64,000 bases of DNA from Microbacterium sp. MYb62 (GTDB lineage: Bacteria > Actinomycetota > Actinomycetes > Actinomycetales > Microbacteriaceae): the NCBI RefSeq assembly GCF_002979475.1, contig NZ_PCOY01000003.1, positions 1 to 64,000 on the forward strand, in the 5' to 3' direction. The notes beneath the pieces are model-generated. The model saw only the letters and a list, made by a program, of their open reading frames with translations. It searched no databases and had not been told where the DNA came from. Below are positions 24,238 to 32,706 of this stretch, piece after piece. The translations under genes and the position numbers were made by a program. Within the stretch, counting starts at the first letter, position 1, and the number at the start of each line of letters is the position of its first letter.

Positions 24238-24372
24238 TCAGAGCTCGACGGGCGGAGCGGGTTCCGTCTCCGCCTCCTCCGGGTGACGTGCGAGGTTCAC
24301 GATCCCGGCCACCAGGCCGCCCCACACCGTGACCATGGCGATGATCATCATGACGATCGCGATCGGAGTCAT
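24238..24372 (-). CDS. metS: MetS, small subunit of NSS transporter
   Basis: This 44-residue protein has one transmembrane helix (MTPIAIVMMIIAMVTVWGG onward) and an acidic, proline-containing tail. Its ATG overlaps the stop of the large NSS transporter gene by four bases. In Corynebacterium, MetP needs such a small partner, MetS, for methionine and alanine uptake. Size, topology and position all match that family. Confidence 0.85.
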   Translation of the reverse strand: MTPIAIVMMIIAMVTVWGGLVAGIVNLARHPEEAETEPAPPVEL

Positions 24373-25991
24373 GCTCCTGCTCCCTTCGTCGTGGTGTCGA
24401 TCATCGGGATCGACGACGTCTCCGCGTCCGGCTCGTACTTCTCTTCGACGAGGAACTCGTCATACTCGGGGTCGTCCTTCGCATGGGAGCGCCCGCTCCA
24501 GGGCAGCGCCGAGAGCACCAGCGCCAGCACGACCAGCGCGACCACCATCCCCCAGCCGAAGATGGCGAGGAACCAGGCGGGATAGCCGCTGTAGGGCTCG
24601 GAGATCTTCGTGATGAGCTCGGACACGAGGAGGTAGCCGAGGACGAGCGGCGCGAGCATCCCGACGAGCACCTTCCACAGGAGCCCGACGCGGAAGCTCG
24701 AGCGCCGGTTGAGGTGTTCCACCAGTACCGGCAGCTTGTGCAGCAGCCAGGCCACGATGATCACGGCCACGAGCGCGACCGCCATGATGCCGAAGGCATT
24801 GACGAAGGCGTCCGCCGTATCGAGGACCGACAGCGCCGTCGTCGTCGAGAACAGAGCCATCGAGACGATCGCGAGCGGAATGGCGACCGTGAGGGTCGTG
24901 CGCACGCGCGCCCAGCCGAGCTTGTCCTGCAGGGCGGCCACGATCACCTCGAGGATCGAGATCAATGAGGTGATGCCCGCGAACACCAGCGCTCCGAAGA
25001 ACAGCACGCCGATGATCGACCCGCCGGTGGCCTGCGAGACGATCGTCGGGAAGGCGATGAAGGCGAGTCCGATGCCGGAGGAAGCGACTCCGGCGACCTC
25101 CGTTCCCTGCGCCTGCGCCATGAATCCGAGTGCGGCGAAGACGCCGATGCCGGCGAGGATCTCGAAGCCGGAGTTCGCGAACGCGACGACGAGACCGGAT
25201 CCGGTCAGGTCGGTCTTGCGCTTCAGGTAAGAGGAGTAGGTGACCATGATGCCGAAGGCGACCGACAGGGAGAAGAAGATGTGCCCGTAGGCCGACGCCC
25301 AGACCCCGGGATCGGCCAGCGCTTCCCAGTTCGGGGTGAAGAAGGCGTTGAGCCCGTCCATCGCCCCGGGGAGGAACAGCGACTGCACCACCAGGATCGC
25401 GAACATCACGGTGAGGAGCGGCATCAGGATCATGTTCGCCCTGCCGATGCCGCGCTTCACGCCCAGCGCCATGATGACGATCACGATGAGCCAGACGACC
25501 ACGAGGGGGATGCCGACCTGCGGCACGAACTCGGTGGAGACGCCGACCTCGGCGACGTCGGCCGAACGCAGGAAGTCGATGAAGAAGAAGTCGTTCTCGT
25601 TGCCCGCGCCCCACGTGAGCTGAGCCGAGAACCAGGTGTACATGGCGGCCCAGGCGATGATGACCGCGTAGTACACGGCGATCACGACGCAGATGAGCAC
25701 CTGCCACCACCCCAGGGGCTCTGCCGCGCGGTGCATGCGCCGGAAGGCCAGCGGCGCCGACCCGCGGAATCGATGGCCGATCGCGTAGTCGAAGAAGAGC
25801 AGGGGGATGCCGGCGGTGAGCAGGGCGCACAGGTACGGAATCAAGAAGGCACCACCGCCGCCCTCATAGGCGACGTACGGGAACCGCCAGATGTTCCCGA
25901 GACCGACCGCGGAGCCGATCGCCGAGAGGATGAACACGTTCCGCGAGCCGAAGGCCTCGCGTTTGTGGGTCTGCGTCGTTGCGGTGGCCAT
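24369..25991 (-). CDS. metP: Sodium-dependent NSS family transporter (MetP-like)
   Basis: This 540-residue, roughly 12-helix transporter has the neurotransmitter:sodium symporter signature near its start (FILSAIGSAVGLGNIWRFPY, then GGGAFLIPYL). Unwound-helix glycines and sodium-site residues are present in the first helix. The following small gene is metS-like and coupled by ATGA overlap. In corynebacteria the pair imports methionine and alanine with Na+. The substrate here is inferred from that pairing and is consistent with methionine synthesis genes elsewhere in the window. Confidence 0.88.
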   Translation of the reverse strand: MATATTQTHKREAFGSRNVFILSAIGSAVGLGNIWRFPYVAYEGGGGAFLIPYLCALLTAGIPLLFFDYAIGHRFRGSAPLAFRRMHRAAEPLGWWQVLICVVIAVYYAVIIAWAAMYTWFSAQLTWGAGNENDFFFIDFLRSADVAEVGVSTEFVPQVGIPLVVVWLIVIVIMALGVKRGIGRANMILMPLLTVMFAILVVQSLFLPGAMDGLNAFFTPNWEALADPGVWASAYGHIFFSLSVAFGIMVTYSSYLKRKTDLTGSGLVVAFANSGFEILAGIGVFAALGFMAQAQGTEVAGVASSGIGLAFIAFPTIVSQATGGSIIGVLFFGALVFAGITSLISILEVIVAALQDKLGWARVRTTLTVAIPLAIVSMALFSTTTALSVLDTADAFVNAFGIMAVALVAVIIVAWLLHKLPVLVEHLNRRSSFRVGLLWKVLVGMLAPLVLGYLLVSELITKISEPYSGYPAWFLAIFGWGMVVALVVLALVLSALPWSGRSHAKDDPEYDEFLVEEKYEPDAETSSIPMIDTTTKGAGA

Positions 25992-26056
25992 GCGGGCGAG
26001 ACTACCCGAGGGGCGCGCGGAACGCAGCGAACCTCGTCGGAGCGCGCGGAGTCCGA

Positions 26057-26407
26057 CTAGCGGGAGACCCCCGCCGCCGCGCGCTCATCGTGGTGGCGGC
26101 TCCAGTTCACCAGCGGATGCAGCAACGAGATGAGCCGCCGCCCCGACTCGGTGAGCTCGTAGCTGATCGTGACCGGAGTGGTCGGCTGCACGTCGCGCAC
26201 GACCAGTCCTTCCTGCTCGAGTTCCTTCAACCTCGCCGAGAGCAACCGGTCGGAGATTCCATCGATGAGCGCGTGATACTCCGAGAACCGACGGGCTCCG
26301 CGCACGCCTGCGAGCAGGATCGCCGCGTTCCATTTGCGCCCTGCGAGCTCGGCGGATGCCTGGAACCGACGGCACTCCTCCTCGTCGATGTGCACGATCT
26401 CCGCCAC
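26057..26407 (-). CDS. HxlR family transcriptional regulator
   Basis: This 116-residue regulator starts at a GTG (26407) and has the HxlR winged helix (AGRKWNAAILLAGVRGARRF, then ISDRLLSARLKELEQEGLV). The N-terminal Cys (DEEECRRF) sits where related sensors react with electrophiles or oxidants. It is divergent from the NpdG-like/LLM oxidoreductase pair. A perfect GTAAGC-A-GCTTAC palindrome lies 20 bp from its start, so it probably represses both itself and the pair. Confidence 0.9.
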   Translation of the reverse strand: MAEIVHIDEEECRRFQASAELAGRKWNAAILLAGVRGARRFSEYHALIDGISDRLLSARLKELEQEGLVVRDVQPTTPVTISYELTESGRRLISLLHPLVNWSRHHDERAAAGVSR

Positions 26408-26426
26408 GACAATCCCCTAACTATTA

Positions 26427-26439
26427 GTAAGCAGCTTAC
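26427..26439. promoter_or_regulatory. Putative HxlR operator
   Basis: A perfect 13-bp palindrome (GTAAGC, A, GCTTAC) sits in the spacer between the HxlR gene and the divergent oxidoreductase operon. It is in the only A/T-rich stretch of that spacer, where promoters for both directions would be expected. Confidence 0.6.
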
Positions 26440-26521
26440 CACCGGCTGGTGGGACGAGGGCGATGCTCCGAAGCTGGATCAAGACGCACGAGCGTCGAAG
26501 AGTCGAAAGGCGGAGTGCACG

Positions 26522-27187
26522 GTGAACAGGATCGGCATACTCGGAGCGGGACGGGTGGGGACGGCGATCGCACGCTCCGCGATCGCGGCAGGCTATGACG
26601 TGGCGATCGCGGCATCCGGACCCGCCGCGGACATCGAGCTGCTCGTCGACGTGATCGCCCCCGGCGCGCAGGCGATGTCGGCGGAAGACGCGGCCGCACA
26701 CGGCGAGATCGTCGTCGTGGCCGTGCCGCTGCACAAGTTCCGGTCCATCCCCTCGACCCTCCTGGACGGAAAGGTCGTCGTCGACACGATGAACCACTGG
26801 GAGCCGACGGACGGGAGACTCGCGGACTTCGATGCCGCCCCGCACGGAAGCAGCACGATCGTGCAGGGACACTTCACGGGCGCACAGGTCGTGAAGACGC
26901 TGAACCACATTGGCTACCACTTCCTGGAGGTCGACGCCCGACCCGACGGGGATCCCGCGCGCCGCGCCCTCGGCATCGCGGGCGACGACGACGCCGCCGT
27001 CCGCGCCGTCGCCGAGATGATCGACCGGCTCGGATTCGATCCGGTCGTCACCGGCGCGCTCCGGACCGGGACGGCCTTCCAGCCCGGGACCCCGATCTTC
27101 GGCGGACACCACGCCGCCGCCGACCTCGCCGCCGAGGCCGAACAGCACCTCGGCACCTCATCCCTCACCGGCGCGACCCGCGCCTGA
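26522..27187 (+). CDS. NADPH-dependent F420 reductase-like protein
   Basis: This 221-residue Rossmann protein (RIGILGAGRVGTAIARSAIA; later VVVAVPLHKFRSIPS, VVDTMNHWEP) belongs to the NpdG/Fno family that exchanges hydride between NADPH and F420. It is an intact paralogue of the frameshifted gene at 17589. The GTG at 26522 is preceded by AAAGGCGGAG. It is followed 25 bp later by an LLM flavoprotein, so a cofactor-supply role for that enzyme is plausible. Some NpdG-like proteins use other substrates, and I cannot confirm F420 use from sequence. Confidence 0.82.
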   Translation: MNRIGILGAGRVGTAIARSAIAAGYDVAIAASGPAADIELLVDVIAPGAQAMSAEDAAAHGEIVVVAVPLHKFRSIPSTLLDGKVVVDTMNHWEPTDGRLADFDAAPHGSSTIVQGHFTGAQVVKTLNHIGYHFLEVDARPDGDPARRALGIAGDDDAAVRAVAEMIDRLGFDPVVTGALRTGTAFQPGTPIFGGHHAAADLAAEAEQHLGTSSLTGATRA

Positions 27188-27212
27188 CCATCCCCTCGAC
27201 ACAGGAGTTCCC

Positions 27213-28253
27213 ATGCAGATCGGCGCCTACAGTTTCGGCGACACCCCCTTGAACGAAGACGGCACCCCGCGGTCGACAGCGGAAGCCATCCGGAACCTGC
27301 ACGAGGCCATCGTGCATGCCGACAAGGTCGGCCTCGACTACTTCGCCGTCGGCGAGCACCACACCGTCAGCATGCCGGCGTCCTCCCCCGGCGCGGTCAT
27401 CGCCGCCGCGGCAGCCGCGACGACGCAGATCATCCTGGGCAGCGGCGCGAGCATCATCGGCACGGACGACCCGGTGCGCGTCTTCCAGCAGTTCGCGATC
27501 GCCGATGCCGTCTCGGGCGGCGGGCGCGTCGAGATCACCGCAGGACGCGGATCGTCGGTCGAGACGTTCCCGCTGTTCGGGTACGACCTCCATGACTACG
27601 ACGACCTCTACGCCCAGAAGCTCGACCTGCTGATGACCATCAACGAGAGCGCGACCGCGGATGTGACCTGGTCGGGCACGGTCCGCCCCGCTCTCGACGA
27701 ACTGGCCGTGGTGCCGCGCCCCGTGCGCGGAACGCTGCCCATCTGGCTTGCGACCGGAGGCAACGCGGCATCCTCCGTCCGCGCCGGACGCCTGGGCCTG
27801 CCGATCGCCTACGGCATCATCGGCGGCGAGCCGCACCGTTTCGCCCCGCTCGCCGACCTCTACCGCCGCTCGGCTGCACAAGCCGGCCACACCGGCGACG
27901 ACATCAAGGTGTCCGTGGGCGCGCTCGGGCTGATCGCCCCCACCAAGAAGGAGGCGATGGACCGCTTCTACCCCGGGTGGCACAATCTGAACGTCGAGAT
28001 GGGCCGCCTCCGCGGCTGGGCACCGCCGCAGCGGAGCGCCTTCGAAGCACAAGCGCAGCCCGGTGGCGCTTTCTACGTCGGCGACCCCGACGAGATCGCG
28101 AGCCGCATCGTGCACCTCCAACAGCACATGGGGCACTCCCGGCACTTCATCCAGATGGACATCGGCGGCCTCCCGCAGGAGCATTTCCTCGAGTCGCTCA
28201 CCCTTCTCGCGACCGAGGTCGCGCCGCGCGTCGAGCGGCTGCTCGCGAGCTAG
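27213..28253 (+). CDS. LLM class flavin-dependent oxidoreductase
   Basis: This is a 346-residue luciferase-like monooxygenase fold (TIM barrel). It shows EHHTVSMPASSPGAVIAAAA near residue 46, GRVEITAGRGSSVETFPLFG near 107 and the usual C-terminal GDPDEIASRIV. The family uses FMN or F420. It belongs to the bacterial-luciferase-like group rather than to the short Fgd-type. It forms an operon with the NpdG-like gene and ends before a strong bidirectional terminator. The substrate is unknown; HxlR control suggests inducible detoxification. Confidence 0.88.
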   Translation: MQIGAYSFGDTPLNEDGTPRSTAEAIRNLHEAIVHADKVGLDYFAVGEHHTVSMPASSPGAVIAAAAAATTQIILGSGASIIGTDDPVRVFQQFAIADAVSGGGRVEITAGRGSSVETFPLFGYDLHDYDDLYAQKLDLLMTINESATADVTWSGTVRPALDELAVVPRPVRGTLPIWLATGGNAASSVRAGRLGLPIAYGIIGGEPHRFAPLADLYRRSAAQAGHTGDDIKVSVGALGLIAPTKKEAMDRFYPGWHNLNVEMGRLRGWAPPQRSAFEAQAQPGGAFYVGDPDEIASRIVHLQQHMGHSRHFIQMDIGGLPQEHFLESLTLLATEVAPRVERLLAS

Positions 28254-28280
28254 GGGGGGACGGCGCGTCCACCACAGGGC

Positions 28281-28316
28281 GAGGGGCTGAACGCGTGACG
28301 GCGCGCTCAGCCCCTC
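28281..28316. terminator. Strong bidirectional terminator hairpin
   Basis: Ten-base perfect arms GAGGGGCTGA (28281-28290) and TCAGCCCCTC (28307-28316) enclose a further CGCG/CGCG pairing. It separates the converging LLM gene and the six-gene catabolic operon, whose last stop codon is in the right arm. Confidence 0.75.
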
Positions 28317-29536
28317 GGCGTGCGCTGCGACGCCGCCGCCAGGCGCGCGAGTGCCGCTTCCAGGTGCACGGCGAAGCGCGCCGGATTCTCCGCATGGGGG
28401 AAGTGCCCGAGCTCGGGCATCTCGGCGAACGACGCGTTCGGGATGGCCGCGGCGAGCGCCCGCGAGTCCTCCGGCGTGACGCTCGTGTCGTAGCTGCCGC
28501 TGAGCACCGCGATATGCGGGCTGGCGGGCGTGAGGAGATCCGCGACGGCGTCGAAGTCCCATTGCAGGTAGGAGTCGATGTCGGCTGCGTAGAGCCCGTG
28601 CCCGCCCGAGGAGTAGCCCCACCAGACGCGCGTGCGGAAGGTCGCAGGCGAGGCCGGGTTCATCAGGCCGTACGTCCACTCCGGCACGAAGGTCGACGGA
28701 TCGATGTCGGCAGCACGGAGCTCCGGTGCCATCCGGTTCTGGACCCGATGCCCGACCTGACATGCCACCGCCCCGGCGAAGCGACCTTGACGGGTGGCGA
28801 TGGCGTGCACCACCGCGGCTCCCGCCATCGAGGCGCCGACGAGCGTCGGGCGGGCGAGCCCGAGGGTGTCCGCGACAGCGACGAGGAAGTCCGTGTAGTG
28901 CTCGGGCGTGAGCACCCAGGCGCCTGCGGGAGCGCCGAACGCGGGGCTCGACCTGCCGTGCCAGGGCAGATCGACCGTGATGAGCTCATGGCGATCCGTC
29001 AGATCGCTCTCGGTGATGAGTCCGTGCCACTGCGACGTGTCGCTGCCCGCCGTCGCGAGGGCGAGCAGCGGCGGGCCGGAGCCGCACCGCTCGACGTACA
29101 CATCGGCGGTCCCGAGCGCCGAGCTGACGCGGTGGTACCCGCCGACTGCTGCGAGCGGACGTCGAGGCTCGGCATGGTCGCTCCGATCCGGGGACCGCGC
29201 ACCTTCGATCACCGCGCGCACCACATGCAGGTGCCGCAGGTACTCCCGCTGGTCGCCGTCCACGAGGATGCTCCCCGTGCGGACGAGATGCACGACGCTC
29301 TGCCATCCCGGCGTCGGACGCTCCTGGAGGACGCGTTCCCACACCTCGTCCGTCGCGCGGAGGGAGAAGTTGACCGCGTCTCGCCCCGCCGCGCGCGCGT
29401 CCGCGTGCATGCGGCCTCCCCGGGCGGAGAGCACGACAGACCAGGTACGGCCCTCGATCGCGAAGACCGTCTCGACGCCCGGCAGGAGCGCATGCAGCTG
29501 TGGTGCGGAGGTGGCGCGCTCCCAGCGATCGCTCAT
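28307..29536 (-). CDS. Alpha/beta hydrolase with N-terminal SCP2-like domain
   Basis: The 409-residue protein is a fusion. Residues ~1-120 resemble an SCP2-type lipid-binding domain (NFSLRATDEVWERVLQE, then GSILVDGDQREYLRHLHVVR). Residues ~135-409 are an alpha/beta hydrolase with nucleophile elbow VGASMAGAA (Ser), a later Asp and a C-terminal GHFPHAENP histidine. The ATG at 29536 overlaps the stop of the MBL hydrolase gene by four bases. It is the last gene of the operon. It may hydrolyse an ester or lactone or a C-C bond; the substrate is unknown. Confidence 0.82.
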   Translation of the reverse strand: MSDRWERATSAPQLHALLPGVETVFAIEGRTWSVVLSARGGRMHADARAAGRDAVNFSLRATDEVWERVLQERPTPGWQSVVHLVRTGSILVDGDQREYLRHLHVVRAVIEGARSPDRSDHAEPRRPLAAVGGYHRVSSALGTADVYVERCGSGPPLLALATAGSDTSQWHGLITESDLTDRHELITVDLPWHGRSSPAFGAPAGAWVLTPEHYTDFLVAVADTLGLARPTLVGASMAGAAVVHAIATRQGRFAGAVACQVGHRVQNRMAPELRAADIDPSTFVPEWTYGLMNPASPATFRTRVWWGYSSGGHGLYAADIDSYLQWDFDAVADLLTPASPHIAVLSGSYDTSVTPEDSRALAAAIPNASFAEMPELGHFPHAENPARFAVHLEAALARLAAASQRTPRG

Positions 29537-30342
29537 CGTCGGATGCCGATCGTCGCGGCGAGTCCGTCCAGGGCGCCGCCCAGCGGGGTGTGCCGTGCCA
29601 GCTCGCCTGCGTCGTGGCCGCTGACCAGGTGGGCGACGGGGCGCGAGCGCAGCTCCTCCAGCACCTCGAACGACAACGGGAGATCCGCCATCGACTGGAA
29701 GAGCTTGTCCCCCTCCAGCTCCTCGTGGAAGTGCATCGCATCGCTCGCGAGGACCACCGCCCCCTCGCTGGTCTGCACCTCGACGATGGCCTGGCCGGGG
29801 GTGTGACCACCGACCGCCGTCACTCTCACGCCCGGTGCGACGTCCACGTGATCGGCGAACGCTTCGAGCCGACCCTCCTCGCGAGCACGCGCGAGCGCTT
29901 CGACCGTGGTCGGGTCGCCGAAGTGCGCGAACAGCGTCTTGTCGGCCATCCGTCCCGTCCAGAAGTCCAGCTCGGCGCGGGCGATGTGGATCGGCGAGTT
30001 GGCGAAGGCCGCGACGTTGCCGATGTGGTCGTAGTGGGCGTGGGTGATCACCACCGGATGCCCCGCGAGGGGATCGATACCGAGCGCGCGGACCGCCTCG
30101 ATCGGGTCGACGAGCACATCGCGGCCCCGTCTGTCTCCTTCGGCTCCTGAGTACCCGGTGTCGACGATCACCACGTCGTCGCCGTCGCGGAGGACCCAGA
30201 AGAAGTAGTCGAGGCGGAACGGGCCGTCCGGCTCGTCGTAGAACGCATGGTTCATGAAGGCCTCGGAACGGGTCGTGCTCCGCGTTCCGTGTTTGACGAT
30301 CACGACCTGCCATTCGGGTGCCGCGGTCCGTGCTTCCGACAT
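29533..30342 (-). CDS. MBL-fold metallohydrolase, N-acyl homoserine lactonase-like
   Basis: This 269-residue metallo-beta-lactamase-fold enzyme has the two-metal motif THAHYDHIGN near residue 107, a later His (GGHTPGQA), an Asp (LASDAMHFH) and a final His (VSGHDAG). The order and the opening region are those of the AHL-lactonase/AttM-like family, which opens lactone rings. Within this catabolic operon a metabolic lactone is as likely a substrate as a quorum signal. It is coupled to the alpha/beta hydrolase gene. Confidence 0.87.
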   Translation of the reverse strand: MSEARTAAPEWQVVIVKHGTRSTTRSEAFMNHAFYDEPDGPFRLDYFFWVLRDGDDVVIVDTGYSGAEGDRRGRDVLVDPIEAVRALGIDPLAGHPVVITHAHYDHIGNVAAFANSPIHIARAELDFWTGRMADKTLFAHFGDPTTVEALARAREEGRLEAFADHVDVAPGVRVTAVGGHTPGQAIVEVQTSEGAVVLASDAMHFHEELEGDKLFQSMADLPLSFEVLEELRSRPVAHLVSGHDAGELARHTPLGGALDGLAATIGIRR

Positions 30343-30375
30343 CTGATCCCTCCGAGCCTCGACGATGTTCGCGGC

Positions 30376-30801
30376 CTATTCGCCGGACCCGCCCTGATGC
30401 ACTGCGATGCTCGGTTCGATGCCGTCGGCGCCGACGACCTCGCGCCACGCCTCGAACCCGGTCTGGAAGGCGACGATCCCCGCCTCGGGAAGGGCGATCT
30501 CGATCGCCTCCAGGATCTCGGTCGGCGTCAGTCCGAGGTCGAGGGCGACGCGGATGTGCGATTGGATGTGTCCCTTCGACGCCCGCATGACGGTGAGCGA
30601 GACGATGAAGATGAGTTCCTTCGTCTTGCGGTCGAGCGTGCGCTGGTCCAGATACGCGGCGGACACGATGTGGTTGGCGGCCTGGAGAACGGGGAAATCC
30701 TGCTTCGCCATCACCTTGTGGTAATCGAGCACGTATCCGCGCTTCGCCGCCATGTCGTCGATGTAGGTCTGGGGGTCGGGGGATGCGGTGGTGTCGCTCA
30801 C
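30376..30801 (-). CDS. Carboxymuconolactone decarboxylase family protein
   Basis: This 141-residue all-helical protein has the CMD/AhpD fold (KTKELIFIVSLTVMRASKGH, then SHIRVALDLGLTPTEILEAI). The redox CxxC of AhpD-type members is absent; the equivalent region reads ASKGHIQSH. It is therefore not a peroxidase and more like the decarboxylase or uncharacterised CMD group. The GTG at 30801 overlaps the stop of the upstream dehydrogenase gene. Its role in the pathway is open. Confidence 0.82.
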   Translation of the reverse strand: MSDTTASPDPQTYIDDMAAKRGYVLDYHKVMAKQDFPVLQAANHIVSAAYLDQRTLDRKTKELIFIVSLTVMRASKGHIQSHIRVALDLGLTPTEILEAIEIALPEAGIVAFQTGFEAWREVVGADGIEPSIAVHQGGSGE

Positions 30802-31700
30802 TTCGAGGTCTCCTTCTGGGTGGGGGGCTGCGAGGTCGCGCCGAGTCCATAGAGTCGGCCAATCTCGGTGTGGTCGGGCTTCTCGCCGAGACGGCCCCGA
30901 GACGAGCGCAGCTGCGCGAACACGGTGTCGACGACCGGGGTGTCCAGTCCGTCGGCGATGCCCATCGCGATCGTCATGTCTTTGAGCATGAGGTCGTAGG
31001 CGAAGCCGCTGTCGAACGACCCCGTGAGGATGTACCGGGGGAATTTCAGCTCCGTGGCCTGGCTGCGGCCGGTGGCCTCGTTGAGGACGGAGGTCATCGT
31101 GGCCGGGTCGATGCCGAAGCGGTCGGCGATCGAGAGAGCCTCGCTCGCGACGGCGATGTTGCTCGCGCTGACGAGGTTGTTCAGCGCTTTGGCCGCGTCG
31201 CCGGCGCCCGCCGGCCCGACATGCAGGATCGAGGAACCCAGAACCTTCAGATGCGGGAGGGCACGCTCGACGGCGGCGGGCGTGCCGCCGACCATGATCG
31301 CCAGTTCGCCCGAGTCGGCTTTGGGCACGCCCCCGGACACGGGCGCGTCGACGTAGTCGATGCCGTGCCTGGAGGCTTCGGTCGCCAGGGCGCGGGTGCT
31401 GTCCGGTTCGCTCGATCCCATGTCGATCACGAGCGAGCCGGACGGCAGCGCCTGCAGCAGACCCTGCGCGCCGAGGAGCGTGTGCTCGACATGCCTGCTG
31501 GTCGGCAGCATCAGGATGACCGTGTCGATGCCTTCCGGGAGGTGATCGAGGGCGTCGACCGCCGTGGCGCCCCCGGAGGCCACCACCTGCGCGACCGCGT
31601 CGGCGGACAGGTCGAAGACAGCGGTGCGGTGCTCCCGCGAGTGCCGGGTCGCCATGGGGGATCCCATGTGGCCGAGGCCGATGAACAGGGTCGTCGACAT
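30798..31700 (-). CDS. NAD(P)-dependent beta-hydroxyacid dehydrogenase
   Basis: This is a 300-residue member of the 3-hydroxyisobutyrate dehydrogenase/tartronate semialdehyde reductase family. The dinucleotide motif is GLGHMGSPMA, the substrate-binding segment DAPVSGGVPKADSG, and the catalytic lysine is in GDAAKALNNLV near residue 167. The ATG at 31700 follows a GAAAGG site; an upstream GTG (31721) is less likely. It is in one operon with nitrilase and CMD genes. It should oxidise a beta-hydroxy acid or reduce the matching semialdehyde; the exact compound is unknown. Confidence 0.87.
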   Translation of the reverse strand: MSTTLFIGLGHMGSPMATRHSREHRTAVFDLSADAVAQVVASGGATAVDALDHLPEGIDTVILMLPTSRHVEHTLLGAQGLLQALPSGSLVIDMGSSEPDSTRALATEASRHGIDYVDAPVSGGVPKADSGELAIMVGGTPAAVERALPHLKVLGSSILHVGPAGAGDAAKALNNLVSASNIAVASEALSIADRFGIDPATMTSVLNEATGRSQATELKFPRYILTGSFDSGFAYDLMLKDMTIAMGIADGLDTPVVDTVFAQLRSSRGRLGEKPDHTEIGRLYGLGATSQPPTQKETSK

Positions 31701-31733
31701 GTGTCGCCTTTCTCTCGTCACTGCGGGGCCCGC

Positions 31734-32663
31734 TCAGTCGAAGACGACGGAGCGCTGCGCCCGCGTGTTGATCCGGAGCTCGAACACGTCGGGGCGCGCA
31801 TAGTGCCCGACGGCGTCGAAGTCGAGGTGGGACCGCGCCTTCCGGCCCTGGTCGATGTCGGCGTAGAGGATCGTCTCCTCGTCGAAGATCGGGCCGGCCA
31901 GGACCTCTCCCGAGGGGGCGACGATCATGCTGCCGCCGCGCATCACGGTCTCGCCATGCGGGAGGTCGGTGTCGAACGGATGGTCGGCCGGATAGGCGTC
32001 CTTGGTGATGAACTGGCACGCGGACAGCACATGGGTACGGCCCTCCATGGCGATGTGCGTCATGGTCGCCGCCCAGGTCGGCCGATCGTCGGCGGTGGGA
32101 GCGCAGTACAGCTCGACGCCCTTCGCGTACATCGCCTGCCGGAGGAGGGGCATGTAGTTCTCCCAGCAGATGACCGTGCCGATTCGTCCGGCGGGCGACT
32201 CGACCGTGTCGAGCGTCGATCCGTCGCCGAACCCCCAGATCAGCCGTTCCGCGCCGGTCGGCATGAGCTTGCGATGCAGTCCTGCGACGCCCACGCTCGG
32301 ATCGATCATGACCGCCGTGCAGTACAGCGTGTTCCCGAGGCGCTCGATGACCCCGATGACCACGAACACCCCCTGAGCGCGGGCTGCTTCGGAGAGACGG
32401 GCCAGCTCGGCGCCATCGATCTCGACCGCGGCGTCGGCGTAACGTCGATACTCGTCCCTGCCCCGCTCGGTCCTGATCCCCACCGGCGACCCGAATGTAC
32501 TCCCCTTGGGATAGCCGCCGATGAACGCCTCGGGGAAGACGACCACCGTCGCGCCGCCCTCGGCGGCCTCCGCGAGCAGATGGACCGCCTTGTCGGTCGA
32601 CGCTTCCGCGTCGAACGGGATCGTCGCCGCCTGTACGACGGCGACCCTTCGCATCTCCGGCAT
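31734..32663 (-). CDS. Nitrilase (carbon-nitrogen hydrolase)
   Basis: This 309-residue enzyme has the nitrilase Glu-Lys-Cys triad: Glu in VFPEAFIGGYPKGS near residue 45, Lys in LHRKLMPTG near 130 and Cys in TVICWENYMPL near 165. The GGYPKGS and CWENYMP signatures mark true nitrilases, not amidases or NAD synthetase domains. The ATG at 32663 follows GAGGAGG. It turns a nitrile into an acid and ammonia. Its place after an MHS transporter suggests an imported nitrile substrate. Confidence 0.9.
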   Translation of the reverse strand: MPEMRRVAVVQAATIPFDAEASTDKAVHLLAEAAEGGATVVVFPEAFIGGYPKGSTFGSPVGIRTERGRDEYRRYADAAVEIDGAELARLSEAARAQGVFVVIGVIERLGNTLYCTAVMIDPSVGVAGLHRKLMPTGAERLIWGFGDGSTLDTVESPAGRIGTVICWENYMPLLRQAMYAKGVELYCAPTADDRPTWAATMTHIAMEGRTHVLSACQFITKDAYPADHPFDTDLPHGETVMRGGSMIVAPSGEVLAGPIFDEETILYADIDQGRKARSHLDFDAVGHYARPDVFELRINTRAQRSVVFD

Positions 32664-32706
32664 CCTGTCCTCCTCTGTCCTGTCCGATTTCGGTGTGGTC
32701 GATCGC

